Source: Charina bottae (taxonomy: Eukaryota > Chordata > Lepidosauria > Squamata > Charinaidae). Taken from it: a stretch of 64,000 bases of DNA. Both the position numbers and the translations under genes were made by a program. Where the stretch lies: the NCBI GenBank assembly GCA_023362775.1, contig JALMGJ010000012.1, positions 19,171,501 through 19,235,500 on the forward strand. Direction: 5' to 3'. The notes under the pieces are model-generated. The model was not told where the DNA came from and ran no database searches. It worked only from the letters and a program-made list of their open reading frames with translations. Shown one piece after another: positions 36,626 to 49,745 of this stretch (its first letter is position 1; each line of letters starts with the position of its first letter).

Positions 36626-37589
36626 CTGTTACATCATAGCAAAATGAAATATTTCTAAATAAGCAAAAGTCCACTCATTCAATATTTTAAAAATCTTTTT
36701 ATTACAAGCTGTGTATTTTAGATGGTAGAGCTGGGAACTGTAAGGGAAAGGGAGAATTAAAAAAAATCTTCCACCACCACCGAAATAAATATGACAGTAT
36801 AATTGGTTATAGGAAAGTGAATGTTTTCTTTATGGTAGACTTTCTGAAACTGTTACTGTACTCATTTAAGTTTTCTTTCCTGAAATTTTCCTTAGCACCT
36901 TCACAATTTCTTTATGCTATATACCATCTCTTAAGGGAATCCTATATTTTCTGTTGGAATAAGAAGGTTTCCAGCACTGTATTACATTCTACTGGTCCCC
37001 AGAAAAGGCAGGAATTACATAATCCAGTACTTGTGGATTATATTTTAGTACTTATGGTCTCAGGCTATATTTCTTCAAGTTTTACATGTCATTCTCTAGA
37101 GAGTCAGCTCTTCTTAACTTCTCCTAGCTAGAAATTAAACTTTTTCCACAAGCCCTCCAAGGATCATAAACAGTAGGGGTGCCTCCGCTCTTCCAGAAAT
37201 TTTTGCCATTTTCCCTCAGGAACAGTTCTTCAAGGAATGAGCTGAACACTTTGAATGCTTTTCTGGCTGTCAGAGCCTAGGCATTGAAGATGGAAGATCC
37301 CATCATCAATCTTCCAGACTCTTCAAGTCTGATTTAGTGCTCATATTCAGTTCACATTTGGTTCTCATTTCTATACAAATTGCCCCCCTCTTGGTTAACT
37401 GGTTTGTACCTAAACCTGAAGGTGAATTTATCAAAACGGGCCTCAGCCATCTGTCCTCTCCAAATCAAGATGCCAATCCATACAATCACACCCTCATCTC
37501 TTGTACTTCTACACAGAGGTGTCCTTTTTAATCTGTCAAGTGCTTTCCTATTTGAACTTCAACACAGTGCTCCAGGCACTAAATAAACC

Positions 37590-38100
37590 ATTACAGTATT
37601 TGAATTTGTAAAATGTCTTCCACATGGTGGTTTTCCCACAAGATCCTTTTTCTGGTAGCAGTTGCCTTAGCTATGAGGAGTTTAGAACTATTAGCCCCAT
37701 CAGTTAGAGACCACATGTGCGTTTTTCAGAGGGGCACTATAATTCTATGCCCCAGTCCCTCCTCCATTCAATAGCTCACTGCCTGTTTTTCATAAAATGC
37801 ATAAGTTTCTCTTGCCTGTCATCTCTTTCAAAGCTTCACATCCTTCTGAAAAGACATGAATATCTGGCTTGTGCCATAAGACTGTTGTTCATAAAGGATC
37901 CAGCAAGCCCTGCAGACTAGATTTGTTTCCTTTCATTCCGCATTATCTTTCCCAGTGGTATAAGATATATGATGTACAGGATCTTCTTATAAGATGCACC
38001 TTATTGCACATTCTACTAGGAAGGCACCAATATCAGCAGTGTTCTTCACAAACCTAGCCACACGAACTAACTTGAGTACTTGCACTAGATAATACAAAGT
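37590..38100 (+). mobile_element. Possible DIRS-type recombinase remnant
   Basis: With frame changes the + strand contains FLVAVALAMRSLELLA-like, VFQRGTIILCPSPS-like and later RCTLLHILLG-like segments. They recall the tyrosine recombinase of DIRS retroelements. Heavily decayed; protein-level recall only, not an alignment. Confidence 0.3.
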
Positions 38101-38261
38101 TGACATATTCGTCTTTGTTGAATTAATTTGTTAGAAGGGGCATTAAAGGTAGCTCCCAATTCCTAAAATTCAGCCAAAGCACTTTGCATGCGTCTCTCAC
38201 ATGCCAAGCATAGACTGGAGCATTCATCACTAAACGTTCCCACCAGTTTGATACGATTTTT

Positions 38262-38495
38262 ATAATCCATTCAGTCGTGTCCAATTCTCAGAGACTGCCT
38301 GGACAAGTCCCTGCAGTTTTCTTGGCAAAGTTTTTCAGAAGTGGTTTGCCATTGCCTCCTTCCTAGGGCTGAGAAAGAGGGAGTGGCCCAGGGTCACCCA
38401 GCTGGCTTTATGCCTAAGGCAGGACTAGAACTCACGGTCTCCCGGTTTCTAGACTGATGCCTTAACCCCAGGCCAAACTGGCTCTCTTTAGTATG
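38262..38495 (-). mobile_element. tRNA-derived SINE, long-body type
   Basis: Same plan as the 20,476 copy: TTGGCCTGGGGTTAAGGC-type head at the right end, CTGGGTGACCCTGGGCC body, and at the left AGTCCCTGCAGTTTTCTTGG. Confidence 0.7.
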
Positions 38496-38851
38496 ATAGA
38501 ACCATCCAAATACCCCATCAAGCAATAGCAGAGTCTTTCCGACCTAATAATCAGATCACACCACCACCCCAGACTCTGTTCACTCTGTTGGTCTCTCACA
38601 GAGACTTATAATTTTCTTTTTACTTATCTACTACTAAAGCAAGCTTCTTGGCATAGTTGGTATCATAAGTTTAGCCATGGATGGAATGAGAGTCATGTGA
38701 TCCCTGCCTTTCCTAGGGAGTGCAAGAATTTTACCTGTTGTTAGTGACTTCTGGTGCACCAAACTGGAAGGAATTTGCGCAGTAATTAAAGTTCTGCTTT
38801 GTGATTTAAATGAAAATATAGACAGTGGCTGATTTTTGTTTATTTATTTAG

Positions 38852-38980
<129 letters not shown>

Positions 38981-39058
38981 TGAAATCAGCAATTTCTTGA
39001 TTATTACTTTTGCATATCTTACATAATCTTTCTTTAGATTTTAGTAAGGATGAAATAA

Positions 39059-39217
<159 letters not shown>

Positions 39218-40984
39218 TGATGGACAAGCCAACAGTAAAATTTGAGCTGAAAATCGATTGTATTACCCAGTAGTATTTAACACTTGTTTTCAAGTAAATG
39301 GAAAACTTTTTTTATAACTTAGTAGCTTATTTAAGTTTCCTTTGAGTCAGGATCAACTCGTATTGATTTCATGGACACTTCCATGCAGTTCTCTTGGCAA
39401 CAGCATGAAAGAGTTTGCCACTGCATTCTTTATTATGTTTTTTGACTTTCCTGTCCAGCTTACAGCCCTGGTATTCCCTAGTTGTTCCTATCCATATACT
39501 AACATTTTATAAATTATTGCTCTTGATTTTTAAAAATGAAGGGACTTTGAATATCATTAAGTCACTCACTAGGAAAACAATGGGCAAAAATTAAATGTTC
39601 TGTAGGAAATTCTAGCTGGTACCTACTTGCCTCATTATGCATATAACATCATTGCAAAATACTAAAAAATCTGATAGGTCCATCATGGTGTCTATGATTC
39701 ATGTACATGGGGTAATGTGCCTATGTAGAGCTCTATTCAGAACTTTCTAGAGCTTACAGAATTATTTGGCTGGCATACTGTTTCCCCCACCCACCTCCCC
39801 ATGCCATACAACTAAGCATGGCTCTCACTGTGTTCCCCTTTGTTTTCAACTACCATCGTATTAGTACATTCATCATTGAGCTGATTTCCTGAGTTCTTTA
39901 TTTTTTCCTTTTTAATGTTTTTCTTACTGGTTTATAATCTTCTCTCAACTCTTCTCAAAACTTCTTAAAGTTATTCATCAGGATTTGCAGGTATCCAGCT
40001 TTCAGCCTTATCACTCTCAAGACCCCTTTTGCAAATGCTGGCAGTGGAGGCATAAGATGAGCTTTTTTTGCCTTGATGAATGTCATAGTTGGCTTAGCCA
40101 GACACTCCCACTTTCTGAGAGCAAGTTTTAAGGGCAGAAGTTTCCAAATCATTTATGTTCCTTTGGTTTCCTTCACACCTCCATTGTCCATAGGGCAGTG
40201 GTCCCTGCATCACCATTATTGGCATTGAAGAAATCACCCAATAAGGGTTCAAAGCCTTCTGAGTGGCCTGCCAACCTAATTCCATGCAAAAGAAAAAGAT
40301 GGATAAAGGCCCTGTCACTTCCCTGATTCCAGCTCGCTAATTCTTCTCTATTAATGCCCTTTTCCAACCCTGATACCACCAATTCTACTCTTGATGGCCT
40401 TTTCAGACCATACTACCCAGTTGTCTCCAGCTTCTCCTCAGATATAGAAATCAATCTCAGAAGGAGAGATCTAAGACAGATTTGCCTTAAGATCTATTTG
40501 TCTGTAATACCCTCTTATCTCCCATCTTAAGTCCGATTTGGATAAATATCATTGTCTTTCCTTCAGTCATTTAGGCCTGCATTTCCTGAGATGACTGGTA
40601 TCTCCTGAGGTCTCAAATTGTATCCACTGCCACTGAACCATGTTCATGCCATAGGGGAGTTCATGCCAGTCTCTCTGAACTTGACAATAATGCCTCTGGT
40701 TCCTCTTCTTTCTACTTGATATCTCCTTTTACATTATCATCTGACACTGAAGATGAGGTTCAAATACCCCATTTTCCTTTGGAAAGCCTCCATCCCTACA
40801 GCAAACAAATTGGTAAGATGGCACTCTCTTTGCCTGAAAGTTAAAAAGTCTTCTCAAATAGGAGAAGACTCATTATACCTGTTAATCTAAGACACTGCTG
40901 CTTCACCAGTCCTAATTCCAATGCTTCCAGTCTTGCTGAAGACAGCAAGAGCCCTCTGAAGCAAATTGGTTTCTATGCTACTGA

Positions 40985-41282
40985 TCCTCGCCTTGCCGCC
41001 CAGCCACGCCTCAAGCCAGAACCTTGCCTTGTCACCCCGCCGCATCCTGAGTCGGAATCTTGCCTTGCCGCGTTTCGCGGCGGAACCTCACCTTGCAGCC
41101 ACCGCTCCAAGCCTCACGCCGGAACCTCACCCTGCCACTGCCGCTCCAAGCCTCGCACCGGAACCTAGCCCTGCCGCTGCCGCTCCAAGCCTCGCACCGG
41201 AACCTCACCTTGTCTCTGCGCCAAGCCTCGTGTCGGAACCTCGTTGCGCAGGCGCCGCACCCAGCCCCGCGCCAGAACTCTG
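40985..41282. repeat. GC-rich minisatellite
   Basis: Imperfect tandem units of about 30-39 bp with the core CCAAGCCTCGCACCGGAACC, alternating with GCCGCTGCCGCT. It keeps a + strand frame rich in Ser/Pro/Leu/Ala/Glu, a consequence of unit length rather than a gene. Confidence 0.8.
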
Positions 41283-42442
41283 ATGTTCCTCCATATCATA
41301 CATTTAGGGATCACCTGGCTCACACTCGAGATATATGGGATTCTACAGCAGATGTCTTTTAGGTTTTCTGGAGCATTTTGCAAAGTTATCATATTATGTT
41401 CTAGACTAAACTGACACCATACCACCCCATCATTTCTAAGGCATCCCCAGAGTTGCCTCCGGTGATTTCCTTCCTTCCTTCTTGAGAACATTCCTCTGGA
41501 GAACTAGACTCCTGTCATTTTTTTCTTTATTGTTCTTTACATAGGTACTTTTCCTAGGAAGGACACCAATTAGGGACCTTTGCCATCTCAAATATTTTTG
41601 AGGCAGCTCTTTTTTCTGGTATCAGTGATAAGTTGCCCTCATCATTGCTACATCCATGTCAGGATGGAGAGTTCACATCCAAGAACTCTAAATCCAAGAT
41701 ACTCATTCTAAGCATAGACATCACAAAATATCAACAAACTTGAGCTTCTCATAGTTTGGAATTCCATGGCAATCAAATATAGCAAAAAGTCTGCCTCATT
41801 TTACATTTTATGTTACAGATTCTTGACAGTCCTGTCAGGTTTTACCAAACAGGTAGGAGTGGAAGCAATTAGGCAAACTCATAAAAATCCAAGAACTTCT
41901 GATAAGTAATCTTTACTAAAAGAAAGTTGGGAAGCTGTAATGAAAGAATTCTAGTGACTGCTGTGTTTCAAAAGCCCTATTATACAGAAGTAATATTCAA
42001 ATCCTTTTCCGCCTCTTTCAACCCATATGTAGTAGGCTGCATGGCGCCTCTTTTGCATGGGAGAACTGGATTCAGTTCTATGACTCCTTCAGGATGAGGC
42101 ACAGCAAACCTTGTCTTCTCAAAATCCTTTCATAGGCTTCCTATGCAACCAGATGGAACTCCTTTGAGATCTTCACCTTTGAACACCAATTTGATTTCGA
42201 TATTTTGACCTTTCTCTTGCTTTTGGAACAACAAGGCCTGGCTCTCTCTTCAATAAAGGGGGTAGCTTATATCCAGTTTATTTTCTTCTTTTGTCACTTG
42301 GTACTTTTCTTTTTTCAAATCTACTCATGGAGAAGTTCTTGAAAAGAACATTGAAGAACATTGAAGAGCGTATGTTTATCTTCCAGTGTCCCTTCTGCTT
42401 CCAGCCTGGAACCTCTCCCTTACTCTGGTAATCTCAGATTCA

Positions 42443-42560
42443 TTAATTCATTCAATTTATATGTCACCTGACTCCCAGTGACTCTGGACAGTTTACAAAT
42501 TGTTAAAAACAAGAAAACAACACAAAACAAAAAACAAGGATGACAGATAACAAACCCAGA
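42443..42560 (-). mobile_element. LINE tail fragment
   Basis: ATTCATTCAATTTATATGTC then ACCTGACTCCCAGTGACTC and an A-rich end: reversed CR1/L2 3' tail interrupting the DIRS-like remnant. Confidence 0.5.
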
Positions 42561-43213
42561 TGGGAACCAAGAAAAAGAAGAAAAAGGAGCTTCAATCATG
42601 CTCCTACCCTATGATTCACTTCCTCTCACCAGAAGGTAGCTTTGTTGGTAGCTGTAACATCAGCTCATTGAGTTGGAAAATTGTACAGCAAAGAGTGCTT
42701 CACTTCCTCGTTTTTCATAGATGCAGAATAATCCTTCACCCAAGCAATGCCTTTCTTCCAGAAACAGTCCTTCCAATTGAATCAAACCACTATATTGCTT
42801 TTTTCCCCCAACTTCTGAATACCACTGGAAACATCACTTCATTCTTTGGATGTCCACTGTGCTCTTGCTTTTACCTGGACCCTTTGTGGCCTTTGAAGAC
42901 ACATCTAAATGACATGGTCCCCTCTCTCTGCCCAAATGGATAATGGTGACCATCAAGGTTTACTATCAGCTAGTCAAAATGCTATGCCCCCTTCCAATCC
43001 ATGCCCACTTCACAAGAGCATTAGCAGCACGAGCAGCCTTCTGAGACATTTCCCTGCTGGAGTTATAATAATAACCAATTATTGTATTGAAAAAATGTGT
43101 TTAAAAACGGTTTTTGCTGCTGGAAGTGATTTATTAAAATTAACAGACCTCTGTTCTTATAAAGTTGAAATTCAATCATTCTAATTTCTTCTTTTCTTCC
43201 TTCTTGCTACTAG

Positions 43214-43393
43214 TTTGCACTGAGACTCCTTGCATTCCGTCAGATCCACAAAGTTCTAGGAATGGATCCTTTGCCCCAGATGAACCAGCGTTTCAATATC
43301 CACAGCAATCGAAAAAGGAGAAGGGACAGTGATGGAGTTGATGGATTTGAAGCTGAGGGGAAAAAAGACAAGAAAGACTATGATAACTTTTAA
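43214..43393 (+). CDS. ZFR: ZFR last coding exon W18 with TAA stop
   Basis: Starts [20 protein letters not shown] and ends in a basic then acidic tail, [20 protein letters not shown] followed by DKKDYDNF and TAA at 43,391-43,393. The NRKRRR cluster is a likely nuclear-localisation signal. The C-terminus is the same as in mammals. Confidence 0.97.
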   Translation, partial: FALRLLAFRQIHKVLGMDPLPQMNQRFNIHSNRKRRRDSDGVDGFEAEGKKDKKDYDNF

Positions 43394-44655
43394 ACAAGAA
43401 GTTTGTGTGTGCACTGTTAGCACAAGAAGGTGACAATGAAAGCCATTTGTTGTAAAAACAATTCTTAAAATCTTTTCAAGTACAACCTCCCCCAAAAGTT
43501 AGAAATACTTTTGTGAGGCATTCACACCATTTTAAAGGATGTGCAGACTTAATTATGGTAGAAAAAGATTACTAATGGAAACTGTATTTTGATTTTTGGT
43601 TTGTTTTTAGCCTGCCTCCTTTGTTTAGGTTCTAAAATATAACTCTTGATTTCTGTCCTTTATGTTAACTGGTCACTGTGTACTTAAATTGTACTGTATT
43701 TAATACTTTGTTACGTGTTTTGGTTGCTTTGTGTATTTGCAAAAATATTTAGAATTTTTACTTACCTTTCACTCTAGCTGTAAGTTGCTTTGTATTACAA
43801 ATGGTAAATACAGTTCTTCCTTCACTTAATATTTTATAGCAGAACACTTTTTTGTAAAGTGGGGCTGCAGGAGTATTTCTCCTTAATGTGAAGCATTAAC
43901 AACCTCTTATCCTGCTATTTAAGTGCTTTCAATTAAATGTTTCTGCCAATTCCATGGCATTTGTCTCTCTAGTGATATAATGGTGTAATTAAGACAGATT
44001 TGTGTTATTCTAATCAGGTTTGTTGTTAGTTACACATTAGCAGTATAAATGCTAAATGTACGCAGTATGGACAGCAATTTTAGCAATTACACAATTGATC
44101 AAAAATTGCATGATTTTGTTTTTAATAGAACGGCTTTTTAAAAGTATTGTTTTAGGCTTCATGTCTAGGTCTTTGTTCAATTGACTTTGACATAGCAAGG
44201 CCAAAAAATAACTTTCTGAAATTTTGCAGAAAATGTAAGCAAGAGGACAGTTTTTCCTATTTGGGTAGAGTTTGGCTAACTCTTTTTGGAGAGCTTTATC
44301 AGTATGGTAGTAATGCCATTAGCTCTGAATTAAGAATAAGTGTTTGCCATATCAGTGCCTGTGAAATTGTTCCTTTTGCTGTTCTTGTACCAAATTATAC
44401 ATTGATTTTCATTTAAACCTAAAACTGGAGATAACAGTATCTCTGATATATTGAAGGCTATACTGTAAAGAAAATAGCAGAAAATTATTTGTGGCCGTAA
44501 TGTATGCTTATGTCTCCTTCAAACAGCTAAATATTATAGCAGTGGTGTAATTCAGTCTACATCTGGCTGTTGATGTATGCTTTGGTTCACAGGTATGATT
44601 TGTTACAACACTACAGTTGAATACAAAAATAAAGGCTAAAATGTGCTAAGTGATT
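43394..44655 (+). other. ZFR: ZFR 3' UTR
   Basis: AT-rich, repeat-free sequence from the stop to the first strong AATAAA at 44,628-44,633. An ATTAAA at about 43,932 could give a shorter form, and another AATAAA lies near 44,785. End position is inferred. Confidence 0.7.
44628..44633 (+). promoter_or_regulatory. ZFR: Polyadenylation signal AATAAA of ZFR
   Basis: First canonical AATAAA after the stop codon, 1.2 kb downstream, followed within 40 bases by TGTGCTAAGTG and T/G-rich sequence. Usage is inferred. Confidence 0.6.
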
Positions 44656-45642
44656 TACTGTTGATTGTACACTCAGGACAAATACCTCAATTAGTTACAC
44701 TAGTTTACATTTATCAATTTAGCAATGTCATAATATTCCTAAAGCTGCCCTGAGAAATAGGAAATTTTGGAGCAAACTAATTTCAATAAACTAGATTAAG
44801 CTTTCTAGTCCAATTAATCAGAGATTGCCAAATTCTTGCCCTTTTAAAACCTTCGGGCAGTGTTTGTTTTTAAATTATTTGTACTTAGGATGACACCCAG
44901 TGTAGCATTAACAGAAAGGACTTTGGAGGAAGGGGGGCCGTGTTCATGGCCTTGAGCTTTTGGAGGAAAGACAAAATACACTTCTAAGAATATAAATAAA
45001 ATCATCAGCTGCTATGAACTTCTCACTCACTCACATAAAGATTGGGGGTTGAATTTCTAGATACTTGCTGAAACGATCTGGAAAAATAGTCTAAAATACT
45101 ATAAGCTGTAAAGGCATGGCTCTTCAGAAAGGCATTTGGGGACAAGGAACATCATGCTTCCCCGAATGGTGGGGATGAATATGATCATATTGATTATAAC
45201 TGTATTTTGCATCTGTAGACCACTCAAAGACCAAAAACATAATGCATATAAGTGGCCAAAATAAAATATGTGTGTGGGGAAGGGGGTGCAACTGGGATTT
45301 TCAGGGCTGGAACAGCAATCCCTGTTTCTTAAAAGCAAAATCCTATTTAAAAACAGTAACATTAGATTGTTCCTAGGAAAGAAATTAAAGGAAGAGTCCA
45401 AAAATGAGGAATCTTTCCATCAGTAAGACACACATGCAAATACTTTCCATAGATTAAGTTCATTCCAATTTGTAATATATCTTAAGGAAGGACTGGCTGC
45501 CTTTAAAGTACATTTGCCCTTAGGGCAGGCAGTTTCAGTGAATGAAATCTGAGCCAAGCATTACTGCAGCATCTCTTAACAAAAAAAGCCAAATAACCAA
45601 TTTGCTGGGCTGGGAAGCTGGGAGCCACTTTGCTGTCATAGT

Positions 45643-46072
45643 TGATGGAGTCTTGAAGGTTAATAAAAGAACTCCAAGCAGTTAACAACAATCTTGCAGA
45701 GTAGAAGCGTGAACCAGCAGGGAACTTGCACTTTAACCTTAATTGCATTCAGAAATAAATTCAGTCTTCACACATTAGTTAGATGAAGAAAAATTAGAGA
45801 TAGCTTATATTTATTCAGTAGATCTGGATACAAGTAGATTCATAGTAGATCTGTGTGCAAGCGAGATGGAATGGACGAGAGCTGCATGGTGCAGCCCTCC
45901 TGCTTGCAGGTGTGCCCAAAGCATAATGGAGAATGAGAATCCCCAAACCAAGGAGGAAGAGGAAATCAGGTGACCCAGGTAACATCCCACAAGCATAGTA
46001 GAGATGCGTTTACTAGAAAGACCCCCTATTATGCTTCTGAGAATGCTGAGTTGACTCCTGATAATCCCAACA
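45643..46072 (-). repeat. 3' LTR of the copia element
   Basis: 430 bp, starts TGTTGGGATTATCAGGAGTC and ends ACTCCATCA on the - strand. Contains AATAAA on that strand (complement of TTTATTCAGTAG). Confidence 0.93.
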
Positions 46073-46089
46073 CCCCTTCTCAAGTTAGC

Positions 46090-46270
46090 ATGTCTCAGAG
46101 TCCACAAGGTTCAATTTCTTCTGCAGTTCTTGGTAATTGCTCCTCGGTAATGGCTTCGTGAGAATGTCCGCAGTCATGTTCCTTGTGGGACAATAGTGTA
46201 GTCTGACTATTCCTTGCTCTTGCAAGCTTCTTACTGCACTAGTTTTGGATTGTCAGTGGCTGGTATCTTT
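46090..46270 (-). pseudogene. Copia polyprotein C-terminal stub
   Basis: The - strand shows RLHYCPTRNMTADILTKPLP, the end of a copia RNase H. Most of the RNase H domain between the RT (ending in GYLNTLKTK) and this stub is missing, so an internal deletion is likely. Confidence 0.65.
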
Positions 46271-46284
46271 AGTTTTAAGTGTAT

Positions 46285-47300
46285 TTAGGTACCCTTCAGG
46301 TACCTTCCCACCCGCTTAACACCAGTCCAGTCTCTCTGTGTGGGTGTGCTAGTTTTTCTGCATAGAATGTTTACTGCAGCTGCTATGTCTGGCCTAGTGG
46401 TAGTGGCTAGATACAATAACTTACCTATGGCACTTTTATAGCCATTGTTCTCTGGTAAGAGTTCACTAGGTTCCCATCGCTTGTGGAAACCTGTTTCCAT
46501 TGGTGTTGGCATAGGATTGGCATTTTGTAGTCCTAAGCTTTCCAACAGTTTTAGGATCTTTTGCTTCTGGCTTAGAAGAAAGCTTCCATCTTCCTTTTCA
46601 ATCTGTATCCCCAAGTAGTAGCTGGCATTGCCCAGATGCTTGACTTCTACTTCTTTGTTCAGGTTGGACACGATTTCAACAAAGTCTCCTTTGTTGTTAT
46701 GGCAGATCATCAAATCATCCACATAACAAAGAATGTATACCTCTCTGCCATTTCTGTGTCTTGTGTAGAGACAGGGATCAGCTTGGCCTTGAACTTGGTT
46801 CAAGGTTACTTGGTTCAAGTACTTGGTTAAGAAGTACTTGGTTCAACTTATTCCATGCTCTTGCTGCTTGCTTCAGGCCATAAATCCCCTTCTGAAGTTT
46901 GCAAACATGTTGCTGTGTCTTGGGGTCGGCGAAGCCTGGAGGTTGTAGCATGTACAGTTCTTCCTCTATCTCTCCATGCAGAAATGCAGTTTTTACATCC
47001 AGGTGCTCAACACTCATGTTCCTGGAAGCTGCTAGACTCGGGAGCATTCTGATTGTGGTATGTTTTACAACAGGAGCAAAACACTTATTGTAATCAAGTC
47101 CATATTTTTGTGAATAGCCTTTTGCGACTAATCTAGCTTTGTATCTTTGTACTTCTCCATTTTCATCTTGTTTGTCTTTGAAAACCTATTTGCATCCTAT
47201 GGCTTTCTTGCGTTTTGGTAGTTTTGTCAAAGTCCATGTTTTGTTCTTGTGTAGAGCTTCTAGCTCTTCTTGTGCTGCTTTCTTCCACTTGCTTCACCTG
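46285..47300 (-). pseudogene. Copia reverse transcriptase, frameshifted
   Basis: Two main frames: 47,047-46,778 has VKTAFLHGEIEEELYMLQPP and GIYGLKQAARAW; 46,818-46,285 has the catalytic YVDD in ILCYVDDLMICHN, then the segment LLYLATTTRPDIAAAVNIL. A short duplication of TACTTGGTTCAAGTACTTGG near 46,805-46,850 breaks the frame between them. The start of the RT (WVFKDK, KARLVAKGY-like) lies at 47,200-47,270 in another frame. Confidence 0.85.
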
Positions 47301-47470
47301 GTGGCATTTGCTGCACTTCGTTCCACGATGCAGGTTCTCTTGGTAACGACAACCTTGCGAGGTAGGTGAGTCTCTCGACTGGAACTCCTTTGTTGGGTTG
47401 TGATGAGCGTCTTGGAGTAGGCTCAGAAGTGACACTTGGTGGTTCAACCTCTTCTGCATCCTCGGCCTCA

Positions 47471-48371
47471 TCATCTGACTGGTGGAGTTTCTGCCTGGGC
47501 TTCTATCTCCCTCTGGGTTGGTGTGGTGGTTGTGTCTTCGGATGTTGGGCTAAACATCTCAAGCTGGTAACTGCCGCTGTTGGTTTCTGCGCAGTCATCG
47601 TCAGCATGACTATGGTAGCCTTTCTCTCGTTCATCAAAGTACACCACTCTGCATGTGCTTACTTTTCCTGTCTTCGAGTTCAGGATTCTGTATCCCTTGC
47701 TTCCTGGAGCATACCCGATCATGATGCCTTCTTCTGCTCTGGGGTCTAGTTTGGATCTCTTTTCTTTTGGTATGTGTGCATAAACTTTGGATCCAAACAC
47801 TCTCAGATGCTTTACACTTGGTTTGCGTTCAAGCCATAGCTCAAAAGGTGTTACTTCATTGGCTTTGGTTGGCAGTCTATTCTGTAAGTATGTAGCTGTT
47901 AAAACAGCATCTGCCCAGTAATTGTCAGGCAGATCTGCTTCTAAAAGCATACATCTTACCATGTCCATTAGTGAGCGATTTTTCCTTTCAGCAACTCCAT
48001 TTTGTTCAGGTGTGTATGGAGTGGTTAGTCTGTGTTCTATGCCTAGCTGTGTTAGGTATGTTTGCATGGTTTGTGAAATGAACTCACCTCCTCGATCGCT
48101 TTGAAGGGCTTGAGGGGTTCTGTTGAATTTGTTGGTCACCATGGCTACATACACTTTCAGCATGTCCGCTGTTTGGGATTTCTCCTTCAATAGGTAGGTC
48201 ACACAATACCTGGAAAAATCGTCTATAAAACAAAACATATTTATTTCCACCCATTGATGCTTGAAGAGGTCCACACAAATCAATGTGGATAAGTTCGAGT
48301 GGCTTAGTTGCCTGCCTTTCCCTTTGTTTGGGTATGGCTAGTCTTGTTGCTTTTCCTTTAATGCATATCAC
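47471..48371 (-). pseudogene. Copia integrase, one frameshift
   Basis: Integrase core with the first acidic residue in HIDLCGP (frame 48,371-48,084), the second in QSDRGGEF and the Glu in PEQNGVAERKNR (frame 48,283-47,471), followed by the GKR-type C-terminal part (LRVFGSKVYAHIPKEKR). The frame changes near 48,250. The DDE residues themselves are present. Confidence 0.87.
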
Positions 48372-48413
48372 ACATTTTGATTGGCATTTTTCATGGTTGC
48401 TTATTTCAAAATC

Positions 48414-48920
48414 TCATACCATGCCTTCAGTTTTCATTCTTAAAATTGTGTTAAAAACACGGTGTGCAAAACACCTGTGCCAGGTGGTGGCGCTGTTGTC
48501 CTTTTGCTGCCGATAGGCGAGGCTGACATCTGGTGGCGGTTGTTTGCAGTGCACCAGGTAAACGCCATCCTTTTGAAAACCTGTAACATAAATCTTTTCT
48601 CCACCGGTGACTTTACATTGTCCATTAGCATCAAAAGTCACATTAAAACCTTTGTTGTTCAATGCTGAGACACTCAGTAAATTGGCTTCTAAGTCTGGTA
48701 CAAAGAAAACATCTGTTGCCATAAGATCGTTGTGTTCACTTCCATTGAAGCATCACAATGGCACACTTCCTTTTCCTTGAATCAAAATTGAATTGCCATC
48801 TGCTAATGTTATGCTTCCTTCTGGTTTTTCATTTAGGTCACAAAAGTCACTTTTATTTCCACATAGATGCCTGCTGGCCCCCGAATTGATTACCCATCGT
48901 CTGGGGCATTTATTGGTATC
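48414..48920 (-). pseudogene. Copia protease and pre-integrase zinc motif
   Basis: The protease site reads WVINSGASRHLCG at about 48,860-48,899, where Asn (codon 48,885-48,887) replaces the catalytic Asp of the usual DSGAS. The frame 48,722-48,414 carries the pre-integrase H-x3-H-type segment WHRCFAHRVFN. A stop separates the two parts. Confidence 0.75.
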
Positions 48921-48924
48921 AGTT

Positions 48925-49739
48925 TTATAAACAGTGTGTAAAGCTAATAGTCTTTTTGGTATTCTGATTTCTCACTAATTGCCCTGGCTCATGTTTACCC
49001 TTCATTACTAGGTAACCAATGTCTCTGCTAGGCAATCTATTGTTATGCAAATTATCTTCCCTCCAACATTCTGATCTAATGGCTCCTAGCAGCTGAGAAA
49101 AATTCTTGCCTTCTAAATTCATGCCAGCAACGAATGGGAAAAATCTATTTGGTAACGTGCTTAGCAAAAAAGACATCTTAAGTTTTTCATTCATGAGATT
49201 CTGAACTGTGCTCAGCTGATCAAAGATTGCCTGTATTCTGATCAGGTGGTCATTTACTGTACATTTCCACTGCCTTCCAAATTACATGCATGCAGTTCTC
49301 ATAGCAAAGAGATCACTTTCTGATCATCAGCTTCTGAATACAGGGTGCATAAATTCTCAATCATTTCCTTAGCAGTAGAAATATTTTTAATCTCTGCTAA
49401 TCTGTGATCTGGAAGAGATCTAGCAATAAGAATTTTAGCTCTCTTATCCTTTTTCTTCCACAGTCTTTTGGCTTCCTCCCCATCCTCTGGTTTAGGTTCA
49501 GGCAAATCCAGGGCATCCAAACAATCTTCAAAATCTAGCTGCATTCTTAATCTGAATAGCCATGCTGAGTAATTATCCTCAGTCAATCTTGGCAGTGGGG
49601 GGAGCACCCTCCTCTTTCTCCATTGTTTAGAGAGAGGATTTTTTTTTCCTGAACTTAGCTTTTTAAATGTGCAAAGCAGCTTTCCTTTTTTGTGGCTGTG
49701 AGACCAACTGGTCTTGTACTGGTCTTGTACTGGGCCCAT
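48925..49739 (-). pseudogene. Copia gag, interrupted
   Basis: Starts with the ATG at 49,739, close to the 5' LTR. LTEDNYSAWLFRLRMQLDFE and DALDLPEPKPEDGE are the typical copia gag N-terminal domain; 49,194-48,925 continues with MSFLLSTLPNRFFPFVAG. A frame change and gap near 49,200-49,300 disrupt it. Confidence 0.75.
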
Positions 49740-49745
49740 AATCCT

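Larger units (their letters stand above)
40600..43080 (+). mobile_element. Degenerate DIRS-type retroelement, probable
   Basis: Reading the + strand across frameshifts shows at 40,735-40,830 an acidic gag-like patch (SSDTEDEVQIPHFP). At 42,200-42,440 and 42,560-43,060 there are segments resembling a DIRS tyrosine recombinase: LSSIKG, LPAWNLSLTL, VALLVAVTSA-like, LDVHCALAFYLD-like and HFTRALAAR-like. A reversed LINE tail (42,443-42,560) splits it. No terminal repeats are identified. Assignment is by recall and tentative. Confidence 0.35.

Noticed and set aside
40966..41283. 105-codon Ser/Pro/Leu/Ala-rich frame
   Set aside because: Encoded by a minisatellite within an old retroelement; mirrored by a frame on the other strand.
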